DNA of 64,000 nt from RGIG7213 sp045540335 (GCA_045540335.1 JAZQHC010000037.1:5607-69606); one strand, 5' to 3'; counted from the stretch's first letter, positions 6,677 to 15,228 are shown. Notes: generated from the letters alone by a model not told the origin. Made by a program: numbers and translations.

Positions 6677-8545
6677 ATGAAAAAGATCGTTGTACTTTTA
6701 TTGATAATATCCGTTTTCCTTACCGCGTGCGAGAATAAAAACAATGCAGAAACCACGGCTTCAAACCTTCCGCAGGCAGATGCATCGTGCACGCATGAAG
6801 ATGCCGACGGTAACGGCCTGTGCGACAATTGCAAGGGGGCGGTAACGGTAACGGTTGATTTTTACGCCATCAACGATTTGCACGGCAAATTTGGGGATAC
6901 TGATGCAAATATAGGGGTTGACGAGCTTACCTCGTACATAAAAAATTCAGGAAAGGCTGATGATAATTATGTCGTTCTTTCTTCGGGCGATATGTGGCAG
7001 GGCGGTTCGGAATCGAACCTTACAAAAGGAAATATAATTACCGAATGGATGAACGATCTTGATGTTGCTTCGATGACGCTGGGAAACCACGAATTTGATT
7101 GGGGCATAGAATACATAGTTGAAAATGCCGAAATTGCAGAATTTCCGTTTTTGGCAATCAATATATACGATAAAAGTACAAATCAATTAGCTGATTTTTG
7201 CACACCGTCCGTTATTGTCGATCGCGGCGGAATACAAATAGGCATAATCGGTGCTATCGGTGATTGCTATTCATCTATATCGTCAGACAAAACCGAGGGG
7301 ATATATTTTAAAACAGATGCAGCCCTTACGTCGCTTGTAAAGGTAGAATCAGAAAAACTTAGAAATGCAGGTGCGGATTACATAGTATATTCGCTTCACG
7401 ATGGATATGGAAGATCGAAAAACGGTGTATCATCAATAGACGGCAACATGATATCCTCGTATTACGATATCGAGCTTTCGAAAAACGGATACGTTGATAT
7501 CGTGTTTGAAGGGCATACACATAAAAATTACGTTCTTAAAGATACATACGGCGTTTACCATTTGCAAAGCGGCGGCGATAATGAAGGTATTGCCCATGCA
7601 GAGGTTACTGTCAATTTTGTTACGTCTGAAAATACGGTAAATACGGTGGAATACGTTTCTTCCGACAGGTACGCCTCTATGCAGGATGACCCGATAGTTA
7701 AAAAGCTTCTTGAAAAGTACGCTGAAGAAATTTCACAAGGATCTTTGTCAATAGGCACTAACGATATTAAGCGTGAAAGCGACTTTTTGTGCCAGACCGT
7801 GGCAGATCTGTACTACAAAAAGGGTATAGAACGCTGGGGCAGCAGATATGATATCGTTCTTGGCGGTGGGTTTATTTCCGCCAGAAGCCCTTATTACCTT
7901 GCATCGGGCGAAGTAACGTATGCAATGGTACAAGCTGTATTTCCGTTTGATAATCCGCTTGTGCTTTGTACGGTAAGCGGAAAGGACCTTAAAAACAAGT
8001 TTCTGCAAACCTCAAACAAAAACTATTTCGTTTCTTACGAAAGCACGTTGGCATCACGTATCGATGATAGCGAAACGTATTTTATCGTGGTAGATACCTA
8101 TACCTCGACTTACGCGCCGAATAATCTTACCGAGGTAGAAATGTATAATCCGAACATATTTGCGCGCGATATTCTTGCAGACTATATTGCCGCGGGCGGC
8201 TTTACAGATTCGGGTAAAACTTATCAAAAACTTTCCATACCTGAAATAACCGTAATAGGAAACGCCCTGGCGGATAATGCCCAAACGGAAGAAAAGTATA
8301 TTACCAAAGGAAAAATAACGCAGATACACAATTCAAAATACGGCAATATGACAATAGAAGACGAAGATAAAAATACCCTTTACATATACGGCTTATATGA
8401 TGCTTTGGGCGAAAGATACGATAAAATGGCAAATCCGCCGCAGATAGGCGACGTTATTACCGTATGCGCCCATATTAAAAAGTTTGTTGATAAAAATACA
8501 TCGCCTGCATTGGTAGAGCTTGTAAATGCAAAGCTGTACGAATAA
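6677..8545 (+). CDS. Secreted lipoprotein 5'-nucleotidase / 2',3'-cyclic phosphodiesterase (UshA/CpdB family)
   Basis: From the ATG at 6677 (AGAGAGG ribosome site) the 622-residue protein starts with a lipobox signal peptide ending SVFLTAC, so it should be anchored outside the membrane. A short Cys/His/Asp-rich linker follows (CTHEDADGNGLCDNC). The metallophosphatase domain shows FYAINDLHGKF (Asp and His ligands), SSGDMWQGG, TLGNHEFDWG and VFEGHTHKNYVL, the usual dinuclear metal set. A 5'-nucleotidase C-terminal domain follows (GGGFISARSPY, then QAVFPFDNPL). The last 75 residues look like a small OB-type beta domain, an inference from the hydrophobic pattern. It would hydrolyse extracellular nucleotides for phosphate or nucleosides. 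A strong terminator follows. Confidence 0.88.
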   Translation: MKKIVVLLLIISVFLTACENKNNAETTASNLPQADASCTHEDADGNGLCDNCKGAVTVTVDFYAINDLHGKFGDTDANIGVDELTSYIKNSGKADDNYVVLSSGDMWQGGSESNLTKGNIITEWMNDLDVASMTLGNHEFDWGIEYIVENAEIAEFPFLAINIYDKSTNQLADFCTPSVIVDRGGIQIGIIGAIGDCYSSISSDKTEGIYFKTDAALTSLVKVESEKLRNAGADYIVYSLHDGYGRSKNGVSSIDGNMISSYYDIELSKNGYVDIVFEGHTHKNYVLKDTYGVYHLQSGGDNEGIAHAEVTVNFVTSENTVNTVEYVSSDRYASMQDDPIVKKLLEKYAEEISQGSLSIGTNDIKRESDFLCQTVADLYYKKGIERWGSRYDIVLGGGFISARSPYYLASGEVTYAMVQAVFPFDNPLVLCTVSGKDLKNKFLQTSNKNYFVSYESTLASRIDDSETYFIVVDTYTSTYAPNNLTEVEMYNPNIFARDILADYIAAGGFTDSGKTYQKLSIPEITVIGNALADNAQTEEKYITKGKITQIHNSKYGNMTIEDEDKNTLYIYGLYDALGERYDKMANPPQIGDVITVCAHIKKFVDKNTSPALVELVNAKLYE

Positions 8546-8570
8546 TTTAATGGATAAGTAATGTAATAAA

Positions 8571-8611
8571 AACACCCGAAGAAGAAAACATCTTTTTCGG
8601 GTGTTGTTTTT
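8571..8611 (+). terminator. Rho-independent terminator
   Basis: Arms 8571-8584 and 8592-8605 form a 14-base-pair stem with one G-U pair and a 7-base loop, ending in a T run (GTTTTTA). It ends the 5'-nucleotidase transcript. Confidence 0.85.
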
Positions 8612-8615
8612 AGTA

Positions 8616-8706
8616 ATGAAGCGTTTGCCTTGCAAACGTGAAGCAAAGGCTGAACGCCTTTATGAAGCGCAAGACCTTGTCTTGCATGAAGCGAAGCTGC
8701 GCTTCA
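8616..8706. repeat. Tandem array of four TGAAGC-headed mini-hairpins
   Basis: Four units start with the constant hexamer TGAAGC at 8617, 8639, 8663 and 8687 (spacing 22, 24, 24). Each is followed by a self-complementary segment whose sequence differs between units: CGTTTGC-ctt-GCAAACG, AAAGGC-tgaac-GCCTTT, GCAAGAC-ctt-GTCTTGC and GAAGC-tgc-GCTTC. Stem sequence varies but pairing is kept, which points to selection on structure or to a repetitive element family. It lies between two convergent genes, beyond a complete terminator. It is not a CRISPR: there are no spacers and units are too short. Confidence 0.65.
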
Positions 8707-8722
8707 CGGACGGAAACATCTA

Positions 8723-10762
8723 TTATTTTACGATGTATCTCATAAATATGGGATGGTGGTCAGACGGGAAATCACCGTTAACCTTTTCGTTGCAAACCCT
8801 GTAAGACCTCAAGTTGAAGTCGGAAGCGGATGCAAATACGTAGTCAAGCACTCTGTTATCTGCACCGAAGTTTGTAAACGTAGATGCTTCATATCTGGAA
8901 GCGGCGTTCTTCGCGCTGTCAACAAAGCCGTTTGCAATTACGTTGTTGTAAGTAGCAGAGCCGGGCGTTGTGTTAAAGTCGCCTGTGAGAATCGTGGGGT
9001 AATCACCGTAAGACTTCAAGAAGTTATAAAGAACACCAAGCTGCTTTATTCTTATTGCGTCGTTCGTATATTCGACGTGCGTGTTAACTACAAGTATTTT
9101 CTTGCCATCGTCGATTCTTTGAAGAAGTGCATAAGTAAATATACGAATATAAGAAGAATCGGGGAATTTAGAAACAACGTCAGGTGTGCCGGAAAGCCAC
9201 TTTGTGCCGCTATCTAAAAGCTTGAAAATGTGCTTGTTGTACATGATTGCGCTGTGCTCGCCTTTAGAACCGCCTTCACGGCCCAAGCCTACGAAGCCGT
9301 ATGTGCCGCCAAGGTTGTTTTTAAGCAACGTCATCCAGCTGGGGGTAGCTTCCTGAATACCGATGGTATCGGGCGTGTAGCTCTTCATCAAGGAAAGAAC
9401 TCTGTTTGTTCTTGTCGTGTTGAACTGACCGCAATATACGTTGAACGTCATTGCAGACATAACGCCTTTAGTAATGTTGAAAAGCTGTGCGTTTGTAGAG
9501 TTGGACGTCCAAATCTGAACGTTTGTCATATTTGCTGTGCCTGCTGCTGCAACGTCTAAAACAAAGTTTTCGGACAAAGCAGAACAGAAGGTGTACTTAC
9601 CGTCTTTTTCATAGATAAACCAACGTTGTGCAGCAGATCCGTTGCCGGGTGCAATGTAAACGTTTGTACCGTTTGCAGCACCGCCCTGTACTGTAAGAAC
9701 GTAGTTTGTTGTGTTGTTGTTTACGATAACGTAGCTTCCGTCAGACTGACGTTCAAAACGCCATACCTGGTCGGAGTTTTGCGACGGGGAGTAAATTATT
9801 ACGTTAGTGCCCGAAACCGCAATGTTCTTGGAAACGTAAGAAAGGGAGATGCTTGCGTTGAAGCGTGTACCAAGGTTTGCAGGCTTGGGTGCTTCGGGTT
9901 CAGCGGGTACTTCAGGTACTTCGGGTTCAACAACGGGGGGCGTGGTGGGTTCTTCGTTTTCTGTGTTATCGTCGGATACGTCAACAGTAGTGATCTTGAA
10001 CTGTTGAAGCGCTGCGCTTGCAAACGTGCTCATATACACATTTGCACCTGCGGAAGAGCTTGCAGCCGTAAGAACGCATGTAGTGCCGCATTTTGCACGC
10101 AATGTGTAAGAACTGTTCTGGTTTTGGAAGATGTACCAGCGTTGTGCGTTGGTATCGTTGCTTGCGTAAATGTCAACGTTTGCGCCGGAAGCACGGGATG
10201 CCGCATAAACATCAAGCACTTTGCCTGTTGCGTTGTTTGTGATCTTATAGCTTCCATCGCTTTGGCGTGTAAGCAGCCATGTTTGATTTGCGTTATCGGG
10301 GTTTGCCGTAACTACGTTATTGCCGCTGGCAGTTACGTTTTTGCTGCCGGAAACCGTGCTGATAACAACGTTGATATTCGTACCAAGATCAACAACGGGG
10401 GCTGTAACGCGGATTTCGTTGATACCATTGCTCATAAAATGGTTCATTGCAGATTCGCGGTTAGAACCGAATGCTGCTTTAAGGTCGCCGTTTTTCGTAA
10501 GATAGTAATCAGTGCTGAAAATAGGGCTTGCCTGACGGCCCTCTTTAACGCCGTGGTTTACAAAGTGATTGTAAAGCTGTGATTCGTTTGTGCCGAATGC
10601 CGCTTTCAAATCCGCATATCTGTTGGCGTAATACGTAGCGTTAAAAACAACGGATTTAACGCTTGAAGAAATTGAAGCTGCTGCCATGGTCTGCAACGGG
10701 AATATTGCCGCAACCATGAGGATTGCCAAAAACAATGAAGTCAGTTTCGTGAATCTTTTCAT
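8723..10762 (-). CDS. Secreted protein: tandem repeats, two ricin-type lectin domains, EEP hydrolase domain
   Basis: A 679-residue exported protein. Residues 1-28 are a signal peptide (cleavage near TMAAA). Two about 40-residue repeats follow (pattern YYxxxxxDLKAAFG...HFxxxGxxE, residues 38-118). Next is a beta-trefoil ricin-B-like domain (about 122-255, QTW and QRW motifs), a Pro/Glu linker (about 265-297), a second trefoil (about 298-435), and an endonuclease/exonuclease/phosphatase domain (436-679) with FNVYCGQF, IGIQEA, VNTHVEY, LTGDFNTTPGS and SDHHPIF, the complete metal and catalytic set. It probably binds glycans and cleaves a phosphodiester (nucleic acid or lipid head group); the substrate is unknown. 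AAAAAAGGAG precedes the ATG. Confidence 0.85.
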   Translation of the reverse strand: MKRFTKLTSLFLAILMVAAIFPLQTMAAASISSSVKSVVFNATYYANRYADLKAAFGTNESQLYNHFVNHGVKEGRQASPIFSTDYYLTKNGDLKAAFGSNRESAMNHFMSNGINEIRVTAPVVDLGTNINVVISTVSGSKNVTASGNNVVTANPDNANQTWLLTRQSDGSYKITNNATGKVLDVYAASRASGANVDIYASNDTNAQRWYIFQNQNSSYTLRAKCGTTCVLTAASSSAGANVYMSTFASAALQQFKITTVDVSDDNTENEEPTTPPVVEPEVPEVPAEPEAPKPANLGTRFNASISLSYVSKNIAVSGTNVIIYSPSQNSDQVWRFERQSDGSYVIVNNNTTNYVLTVQGGAANGTNVYIAPGNGSAAQRWFIYEKDGKYTFCSALSENFVLDVAAAGTANMTNVQIWTSNSTNAQLFNITKGVMSAMTFNVYCGQFNTTRTNRVLSLMKSYTPDTIGIQEATPSWMTLLKNNLGGTYGFVGLGREGGSKGEHSAIMYNKHIFKLLDSGTKWLSGTPDVVSKFPDSSYIRIFTYALLQRIDDGKKILVVNTHVEYTNDAIRIKQLGVLYNFLKSYGDYPTILTGDFNTTPGSATYNNVIANGFVDSAKNAASRYEASTFTNFGADNRVLDYVFASASDFNLRSYRVCNEKVNGDFPSDHHPIFMRYIVK

Positions 10763-10797
10763 AGTAACTCCTTTTTTAAAATATTTTTAACAATACT

Positions 10798-10826
10798 ATT
10801 TTACAGTTTCAATGCGGTTTTGTCAA
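10798..10826 (-). promoter_or_regulatory. Sigma-A promoter of the lectin/EEP gene
   Basis: Minus-strand TTGACA (10821-10826), a 17-base spacer and TAAAAT (10798-10803), about 35 bases upstream of the ATG. The stretch 10827-11004 to its right is AT-rich and shows nothing else that I recognise. Confidence 0.8.
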
Positions 10827-11004
10827 GTAAAAATATAGTTATACGCAAACTTTACATTCTATTAACATTCTATGACGAGTAAATATATGTATATTTTCCT
10901 AAAGATGAAAAAAACATCGGCTTTAAGACTTAAAAAGCTTTGCACCGGAGAAAAATACGTCGAACGAAAAAATAAAAAAATATGAAAAAAATCAAAAAAA
11001 GCTA

Positions 11005-11033
11005 TTGACAAATTCGAAAATATGTTGTATCAT
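11005..11033 (+). promoter_or_regulatory. Sigma-A promoter of the T-box transcript
   Basis: TTGACA (11005-11010), a 17-base spacer and TATCAT (11028-11033). The start point near 11040 places the promoter immediately in front of the leader's first stem. Confidence 0.8.
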
Positions 11034-11046
11034 ATCGGCATGTAAA

Positions 11047-11301
11047 CACTGTGAAGAAAACGGCGGAAAAAGATTTTTACAGAGAGTCGGCGTTTGGTGT
11101 AAGCCGATAGGATCAATTTCCAAAAAGCCACATCATTTCTGAGTGGGGGAGGCGAAAATTGCAGTAGCCTCTCACGATTAGCCGCGTTAAGGCGAAGGGC
11201 TTTGTGATGAGTCCGAAGTGGCATTTTATGCAAGTTGAGTGGTACCGCGGTGCTTTAACCGTCTCAAGGCTGGTAGTAGCTTTGGGGCGTTTTTTGTTTT
11301 T
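11047..11301 (+). promoter_or_regulatory. T-box riboswitch leader (probable specifier ATC, Ile)
   Basis: T-box leaders read a specific uncharged tRNA and antiterminate. Seen here: the T-box sequence AGTGGTACCGCGG (11238-11250); Stem I closed by CACT (11047-11050) with AGTG (11142-11145), then AGAAA with TTTCT; the AGAGAG and TTGGTGTAAGC distal elements; a CTGAG motif after the specifier side; a stem at about 11147-11177; and a terminator stem 11260-11271 / 11278-11289 (12 pairs) with a T run to 11301. TGGT in the bulge suits a tRNA ending ACCA. Using the usual layout (three bases, a purine, then the lower helix) the specifier is ATC at 11132-11134. The specifier reading is inference from manual folding; the T-box call is firm. 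Confidence 0.93.
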
Positions 11302-11363
11302 CACTCAAGCCGCTTTGAACACCAGAAGCAAACCAATTTCAAAAGAAAGAAAGGTATTGTAAA

Positions 11364-13655
11364 ATGGAGAAAACGGATTTGAAGAATCAATTGTGCGAGG
11401 TGGCACAGAGAATCAAAACATTGCGCGAGATCATGGGAATTACCCCTGAAGATATGGCGCAAAAAACAGGCTTAACAACAGAAAATTATCTTAAATACGA
11501 GTCGGGCCAGGTAGATTTCAGCTTTACATTTATTTATAAATGTGCAAACAACCTTAATGTTGACCCCACAGATCTTATAAAAGGCGAAAGCCCCACGCTT
11601 TCAAATTATACCCTTACAAGAAGCGGCGAGGGCTTGCCGATAACGCGCCGCGAGGGCTGCAAATATCTTAACATGGCGCCCTTGTTTAAACAAAAAACGG
11701 CAGAGCCTTTTATGGTAGAGATGCCGTTTAACCCCGCAGAGGTAAACGCACCAATCAAGCTTTCCACACACGAAGGGCAAGAATTTGACGTTATTATCTC
11801 GGGAAGAATGAAGGTTCAGATAGGCAATCATACCGAGGTTTTGTGCCCGGGGGATTCGATATACTATAACTCGTCTGCACCGCACGGAATGGTAGCGCTT
11901 GATCCCGAAGGGGTTAAGTTTTACGCAATAGTTTTGAAGAAAACGGAAACTGCAGAAGAAAAGGATAAATTCCAGCAGATCGTTTCGCAAAGAAAAGCAA
12001 GAAAAGATGCACACGCTTCAAGCATTGCGGCAAATTTCATAGATACCGAATGCGATGAAAACGGCGTGTTGAAGAAGATATCCTTCAGAAACGAAGATAA
12101 ATACAATTTCGGCTTCGATACGGTAGATGCGCTTGCGGAAAAGTGCCCCGACAAGCTTGCAATGCTGCATGTTTCTGCAGATAAAACAGAAAGAAGATTT
12201 ACGTTTGCGGATATCAAAAAGTATTCCGCAATGACTGCCAATTACCTTGAATCCCTCGGCATTAAAAAAGGCGATAGAGTTATGCTGGTATTAAAAAGGC
12301 ATTATCAATTCTGGTTTGCTATCGTTGCTTTGCATAAGATCGGCGCAGTTGCGATACCCGCAACGAATCAATTGATGCAGCACGATTTTGAATACAGATT
12401 CAAGGCGGCAGGGGTAAACGCAATACTTTGCACGTCAGACGGCGACGTTGCACACCAAGCAGAAATGGCGGCAGCGGCATGCGGCGGCGTTCCTGCTATA
12501 AAGGTTATTGTGGGCCAACCCAGGGAAGGATGGCTTGATTTTAACGCAGGCATCAGCAAAATGTCTGACGTTTATGAAAGAAGAGAAGATACCGCCTGCG
12601 GATTTGATCCAATGCTTATGTACTTTACGTCAGGCACTACGGGATATCCCAAAATGGCAACGCAGGATTACAGATACGCTATCGGCCATTACGTAACGGC
12701 AAGATATTGGCATAACGTAAACCCCGAGGGCTTGCACTTCACTATCTCCGATACGGGCTGGGGCAAGGCTGTTTGGGGCAAGCTTTACGGTCAATGGCTG
12801 TGCGAGGCGGCAGTATTTACCTACGATTTTGACAGGTTTGATGCAAACGAAATATTGCCAATGTTTGCAAAGTACAATATCACTACCTTCTGCGCACCGC
12901 CCACCATGTACCGTTTCTTTATAAAAGAAGATCTTTCAAAATTTGATCTTTCAAGCATAGAATATTCAACTACGGCAGGCGAAGCGCTTAACGCCGAAGT
13001 GTTCGAACAATGGCGCAAAGCTACGGGATTAAGCATAATGGAGGGATTTGGCCAAACCGAAACTACGCTTTCTATATGCAATCTTGTCGGCACAACGCCG
13101 AAGCCCGGTGCAATGGGCAGGCCCAGCCCCCAATACGACGTTGATATAGTAGATGAAGACGGCAACAGCGTTCCCGTAGGGGAAACGGGTGAAATCGTTA
13201 TCCACGTTGATAAAAAGATACCCTGCGGTCTTTTCAAGGGCTATTACCGTAACGATGAAAAAACGAAAGAGGTATGGCACGACGGATTGTATCATACCGG
13301 CGATACTGCTTGGCGTGATGAAGACGGATATTTCTGGTACGTTGGCAGAACAGACGATGTTATCAAATCCTCCGGTTATCGCATAGGCCCGTTTGAGATC
13401 GAAAGCGTGATAATGGAGCTTCCGTATGTGCTTGAATGCGCCGTAACCGCAGTGCCCGACCCGATAAGAGGGCAGGCGATAAAGGCTTCTATCGTGCTTG
13501 TAAAGGGCAAAGAGGGAACAGACGAGCTGAAAAAAGAAATTCAGAACTATGTTAAAGAGCATACTGCCCCTTATAAATATCCAAGGGTGGTACAGTTTAT
13601 GGAAGCTTTGCCCAAAACGATAAGCGGTAAGATAAAAAGAAACGAATTAAGATAA
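11364..13655 (+). CDS. HTH-cupin-acyl-CoA synthetase fusion (AMP-forming)
   Basis: A 763-residue three-part protein. Residues about 8-65 are an XRE-type helix-turn-helix. Residues about 95-192 are a cupin (STHEGQEF...GRMKV...LCPGDSIYYNSSAPHG). Residues about 235-763 are an ANL-superfamily adenylating enzyme with the P-loop FTSGTTGYPK (about 420), EGFGQTETT (about 559), YHTGDTAWRDEDGYF and GRTDDVIKSSGYRI (about 645-675), and the C-terminal catalytic Lys in SGKIKRNEL. It activates a carboxylic acid with ATP and CoA; substrate is unknown, though the domain resembles medium or short-chain acyl-CoA synthetases. The first two domains are a complete transcription factor, so the protein may regulate genes in response to its substrate. 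It is controlled by the upstream T-box. Confidence 0.88.
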   Translation: MEKTDLKNQLCEVAQRIKTLREIMGITPEDMAQKTGLTTENYLKYESGQVDFSFTFIYKCANNLNVDPTDLIKGESPTLSNYTLTRSGEGLPITRREGCKYLNMAPLFKQKTAEPFMVEMPFNPAEVNAPIKLSTHEGQEFDVIISGRMKVQIGNHTEVLCPGDSIYYNSSAPHGMVALDPEGVKFYAIVLKKTETAEEKDKFQQIVSQRKARKDAHASSIAANFIDTECDENGVLKKISFRNEDKYNFGFDTVDALAEKCPDKLAMLHVSADKTERRFTFADIKKYSAMTANYLESLGIKKGDRVMLVLKRHYQFWFAIVALHKIGAVAIPATNQLMQHDFEYRFKAAGVNAILCTSDGDVAHQAEMAAAACGGVPAIKVIVGQPREGWLDFNAGISKMSDVYERREDTACGFDPMLMYFTSGTTGYPKMATQDYRYAIGHYVTARYWHNVNPEGLHFTISDTGWGKAVWGKLYGQWLCEAAVFTYDFDRFDANEILPMFAKYNITTFCAPPTMYRFFIKEDLSKFDLSSIEYSTTAGEALNAEVFEQWRKATGLSIMEGFGQTETTLSICNLVGTTPKPGAMGRPSPQYDVDIVDEDGNSVPVGETGEIVIHVDKKIPCGLFKGYYRNDEKTKEVWHDGLYHTGDTAWRDEDGYFWYVGRTDDVIKSSGYRIGPFEIESVIMELPYVLECAVTAVPDPIRGQAIKASIVLVKGKEGTDELKKEIQNYVKEHTAPYKYPRVVQFMEALPKTISGKIKRNELR

Positions 13656-13670
13656 CGAAATAAAATAAAA

Positions 13671-13721
13671 AAAACGGCAAACGTTTGCGGTTTATATCAG
13701 CCGCCAAGCGTTTGCCGTTTT
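13671..13721. terminator. Bidirectional terminator
   Basis: A 13-base-pair outer stem (13671-13683 with 13709-13721) encloses an inner GCGG/CCGC helix. An A run lies to the left and T-rich sequence to the right, so it can serve the synthetase gene and the convergent HTH membrane protein gene. Confidence 0.85.
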
Positions 13722-13729
13722 GTGCATTT

Positions 13730-14926
13730 TTAAGATTCTTTTTGCTTTATTTTTCGTTGAATAACGGTGTTGATAATTCGAAATATAAGTAAAATCAACA
13801 GCTCGGTAACGATGATAAAAGCTATTTGCATTGTCCATTCAACGGTTACATCAGGCCCAATGTACGTATAATTCGGCGTTGTCGGCATATGATGTGTTTC
13901 TATAACAAAACAAGCACGGCTGATATTTAACGTATTAAGGCAGAGAAGTATGTTTCGTATGCCGAACAAGATCAACGAATACCTAATGCCTTTTTTTTGC
14001 ACCAAAAATACGAGAAATATTACGATACATACTAAAACCATTGCAGCACCGATAATGTAAAAAATATCTATCGACCCAAATCCGATTATCTGCGAATACG
14101 GCGCTGTGATAAATAGAATTACGGCAATTACAAAGGCAATCAGCTGAAGCACGTTCATTTTTTGGGTTACAGGGTCGATATCGTTACAATAAGCTTGATC
14201 CGTTATCCAACAAGAAAATCTGTTTTTTACAACGAAAAAAATATAAACAAGAAAAATTGCTATCGGCAAAAGAATATTCAAATAGCTGCTAACGGCAAGA
14301 ACGCTGTCTATATAATTGTCAACACAGATAATAAGCGGAAGCGAGATGCACAAAACGGATATTATCGCAAAAAAAGCCCTATAAGAAAAATTTCCCAGCA
14401 CGTTGTTGAACTTTTTTAACGTATCTTCATCAACGTTTTCTGTAAACAGCTCTGCTTCGTTTTTTATCTCTTTCATTTTGCCTACCGCACTGACAGTAAT
14501 AACGAAAGCGGCTATTTCGAACAACGTCATCACCGCGTATCCTATGATGGGGCGCATAAAACCGTACGATATACCAAGCATACATACAAGACCGACCGCA
14601 CAAAGAGATAACGATATCAGTATTGAAGTTTTAAATTTTGAAACAGAACGGTTTATAAGAATTTTTATTTGTTTTTCAACCTTTGGTTCTGCCCTTTCTT
14701 GATCGCGTTCCGTAAATATACGTTCGCCCTTTAAAAGCTCGTCGCAGGTAACGCCGAAAATTTCCGCAATGGCAGGTATTAAGGAGATATCGGGCGCGCA
14801 TTCGTTACGTTCCCATCGGCTTACAGCCTTGTTTGATATATTCAGCTTATCTGCCAATTCCTGCTGCGTCATTCCGTTTGCTTTGCGCAAGGCGGCAATA
14901 AATGTACCTATTGTTTTCTTTTCCAT
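13730..14926 (-). CDS. XRE-family regulator with multi-pass membrane domain
   Basis: From the ATG at 14926 (GGAGG eight bases upstream) the protein has 398 residues. Residues 5-62 are a canonical helix-turn-helix (NGMTQQELADKLNISNKAVSRWERNECAPDISL). After a charged linker come about eight hydrophobic segments up to residue 390. An upstream in-frame extension of 104 codons lacks a ribosome site and was rejected. Membrane-anchored XRE proteins of this build are common in Clostridia; their signals are mostly unknown. The gene is alone on its strand and convergent with the synthetase gene. Confidence 0.8.
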   Translation of the reverse strand: MEKKTIGTFIAALRKANGMTQQELADKLNISNKAVSRWERNECAPDISLIPAIAEIFGVTCDELLKGERIFTERDQERAEPKVEKQIKILINRSVSKFKTSILISLSLCAVGLVCMLGISYGFMRPIIGYAVMTLFEIAAFVITVSAVGKMKEIKNEAELFTENVDEDTLKKFNNVLGNFSYRAFFAIISVLCISLPLIICVDNYIDSVLAVSSYLNILLPIAIFLVYIFFVVKNRFSCWITDQAYCNDIDPVTQKMNVLQLIAFVIAVILFITAPYSQIIGFGSIDIFYIIGAAMVLVCIVIFLVFLVQKKGIRYSLILFGIRNILLCLNTLNISRACFVIETHHMPTTPNYTYIGPDVTVEWTMQIAFIIVTELLILLIFRIINTVIQRKIKQKES

Positions 14927-15200
14927 AAGAAAGCCTCCGTAGTTTTGATGCCTGTATTCTACCGTTTTAAGACGAAAATTTGAAGACCGTAAAGCGGGAT
15001 TTAATCTCGCAAAGCGGGAAAAGTGCCGTTTAGACTGCTTTTTTTTAAAAAAATCGGCTGAATAACCGCTTGCGGTACGTATTATATACCCTTTGAAAAT
15101 CAAAGTCAATAATTTCTTTGTCATTTGCAAAATTAAAGCATTTTTAAATCGGGCATGTAAAAATTTACAATATATTGCGAAAAAGTTTCTAATAACATCT

Positions 15201-15228
15201 TTGGAAAAAATGCAATGTATGATATAAT
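15201..15228 (+). promoter_or_regulatory. Promoter of ychF
   Basis: TTGGAA (15201-15206), a 16-base spacer and TATAAT (15223-15228). The 380-base divergent gap 14927-15306 otherwise holds only AT-rich sequence; I see no convincing leftward promoter and no structured RNA. Confidence 0.65.

Noticed and set aside
8616..8706. Array considered as a CRISPR
   Set aside because: Constant part is only six bases and the variable parts are self-complementary; no cas gene is present.
8601..8804. Open frame of 67 codons across the mini-hairpin array
   Set aside because: No ribosome site, begins inside a terminator T run, and the codons merely read through the repeats.
9626..10582. 318-codon Cys/Val-rich plus-strand frame
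   Set aside because: Antisense shadow of the lectin/EEP gene with implausible composition.
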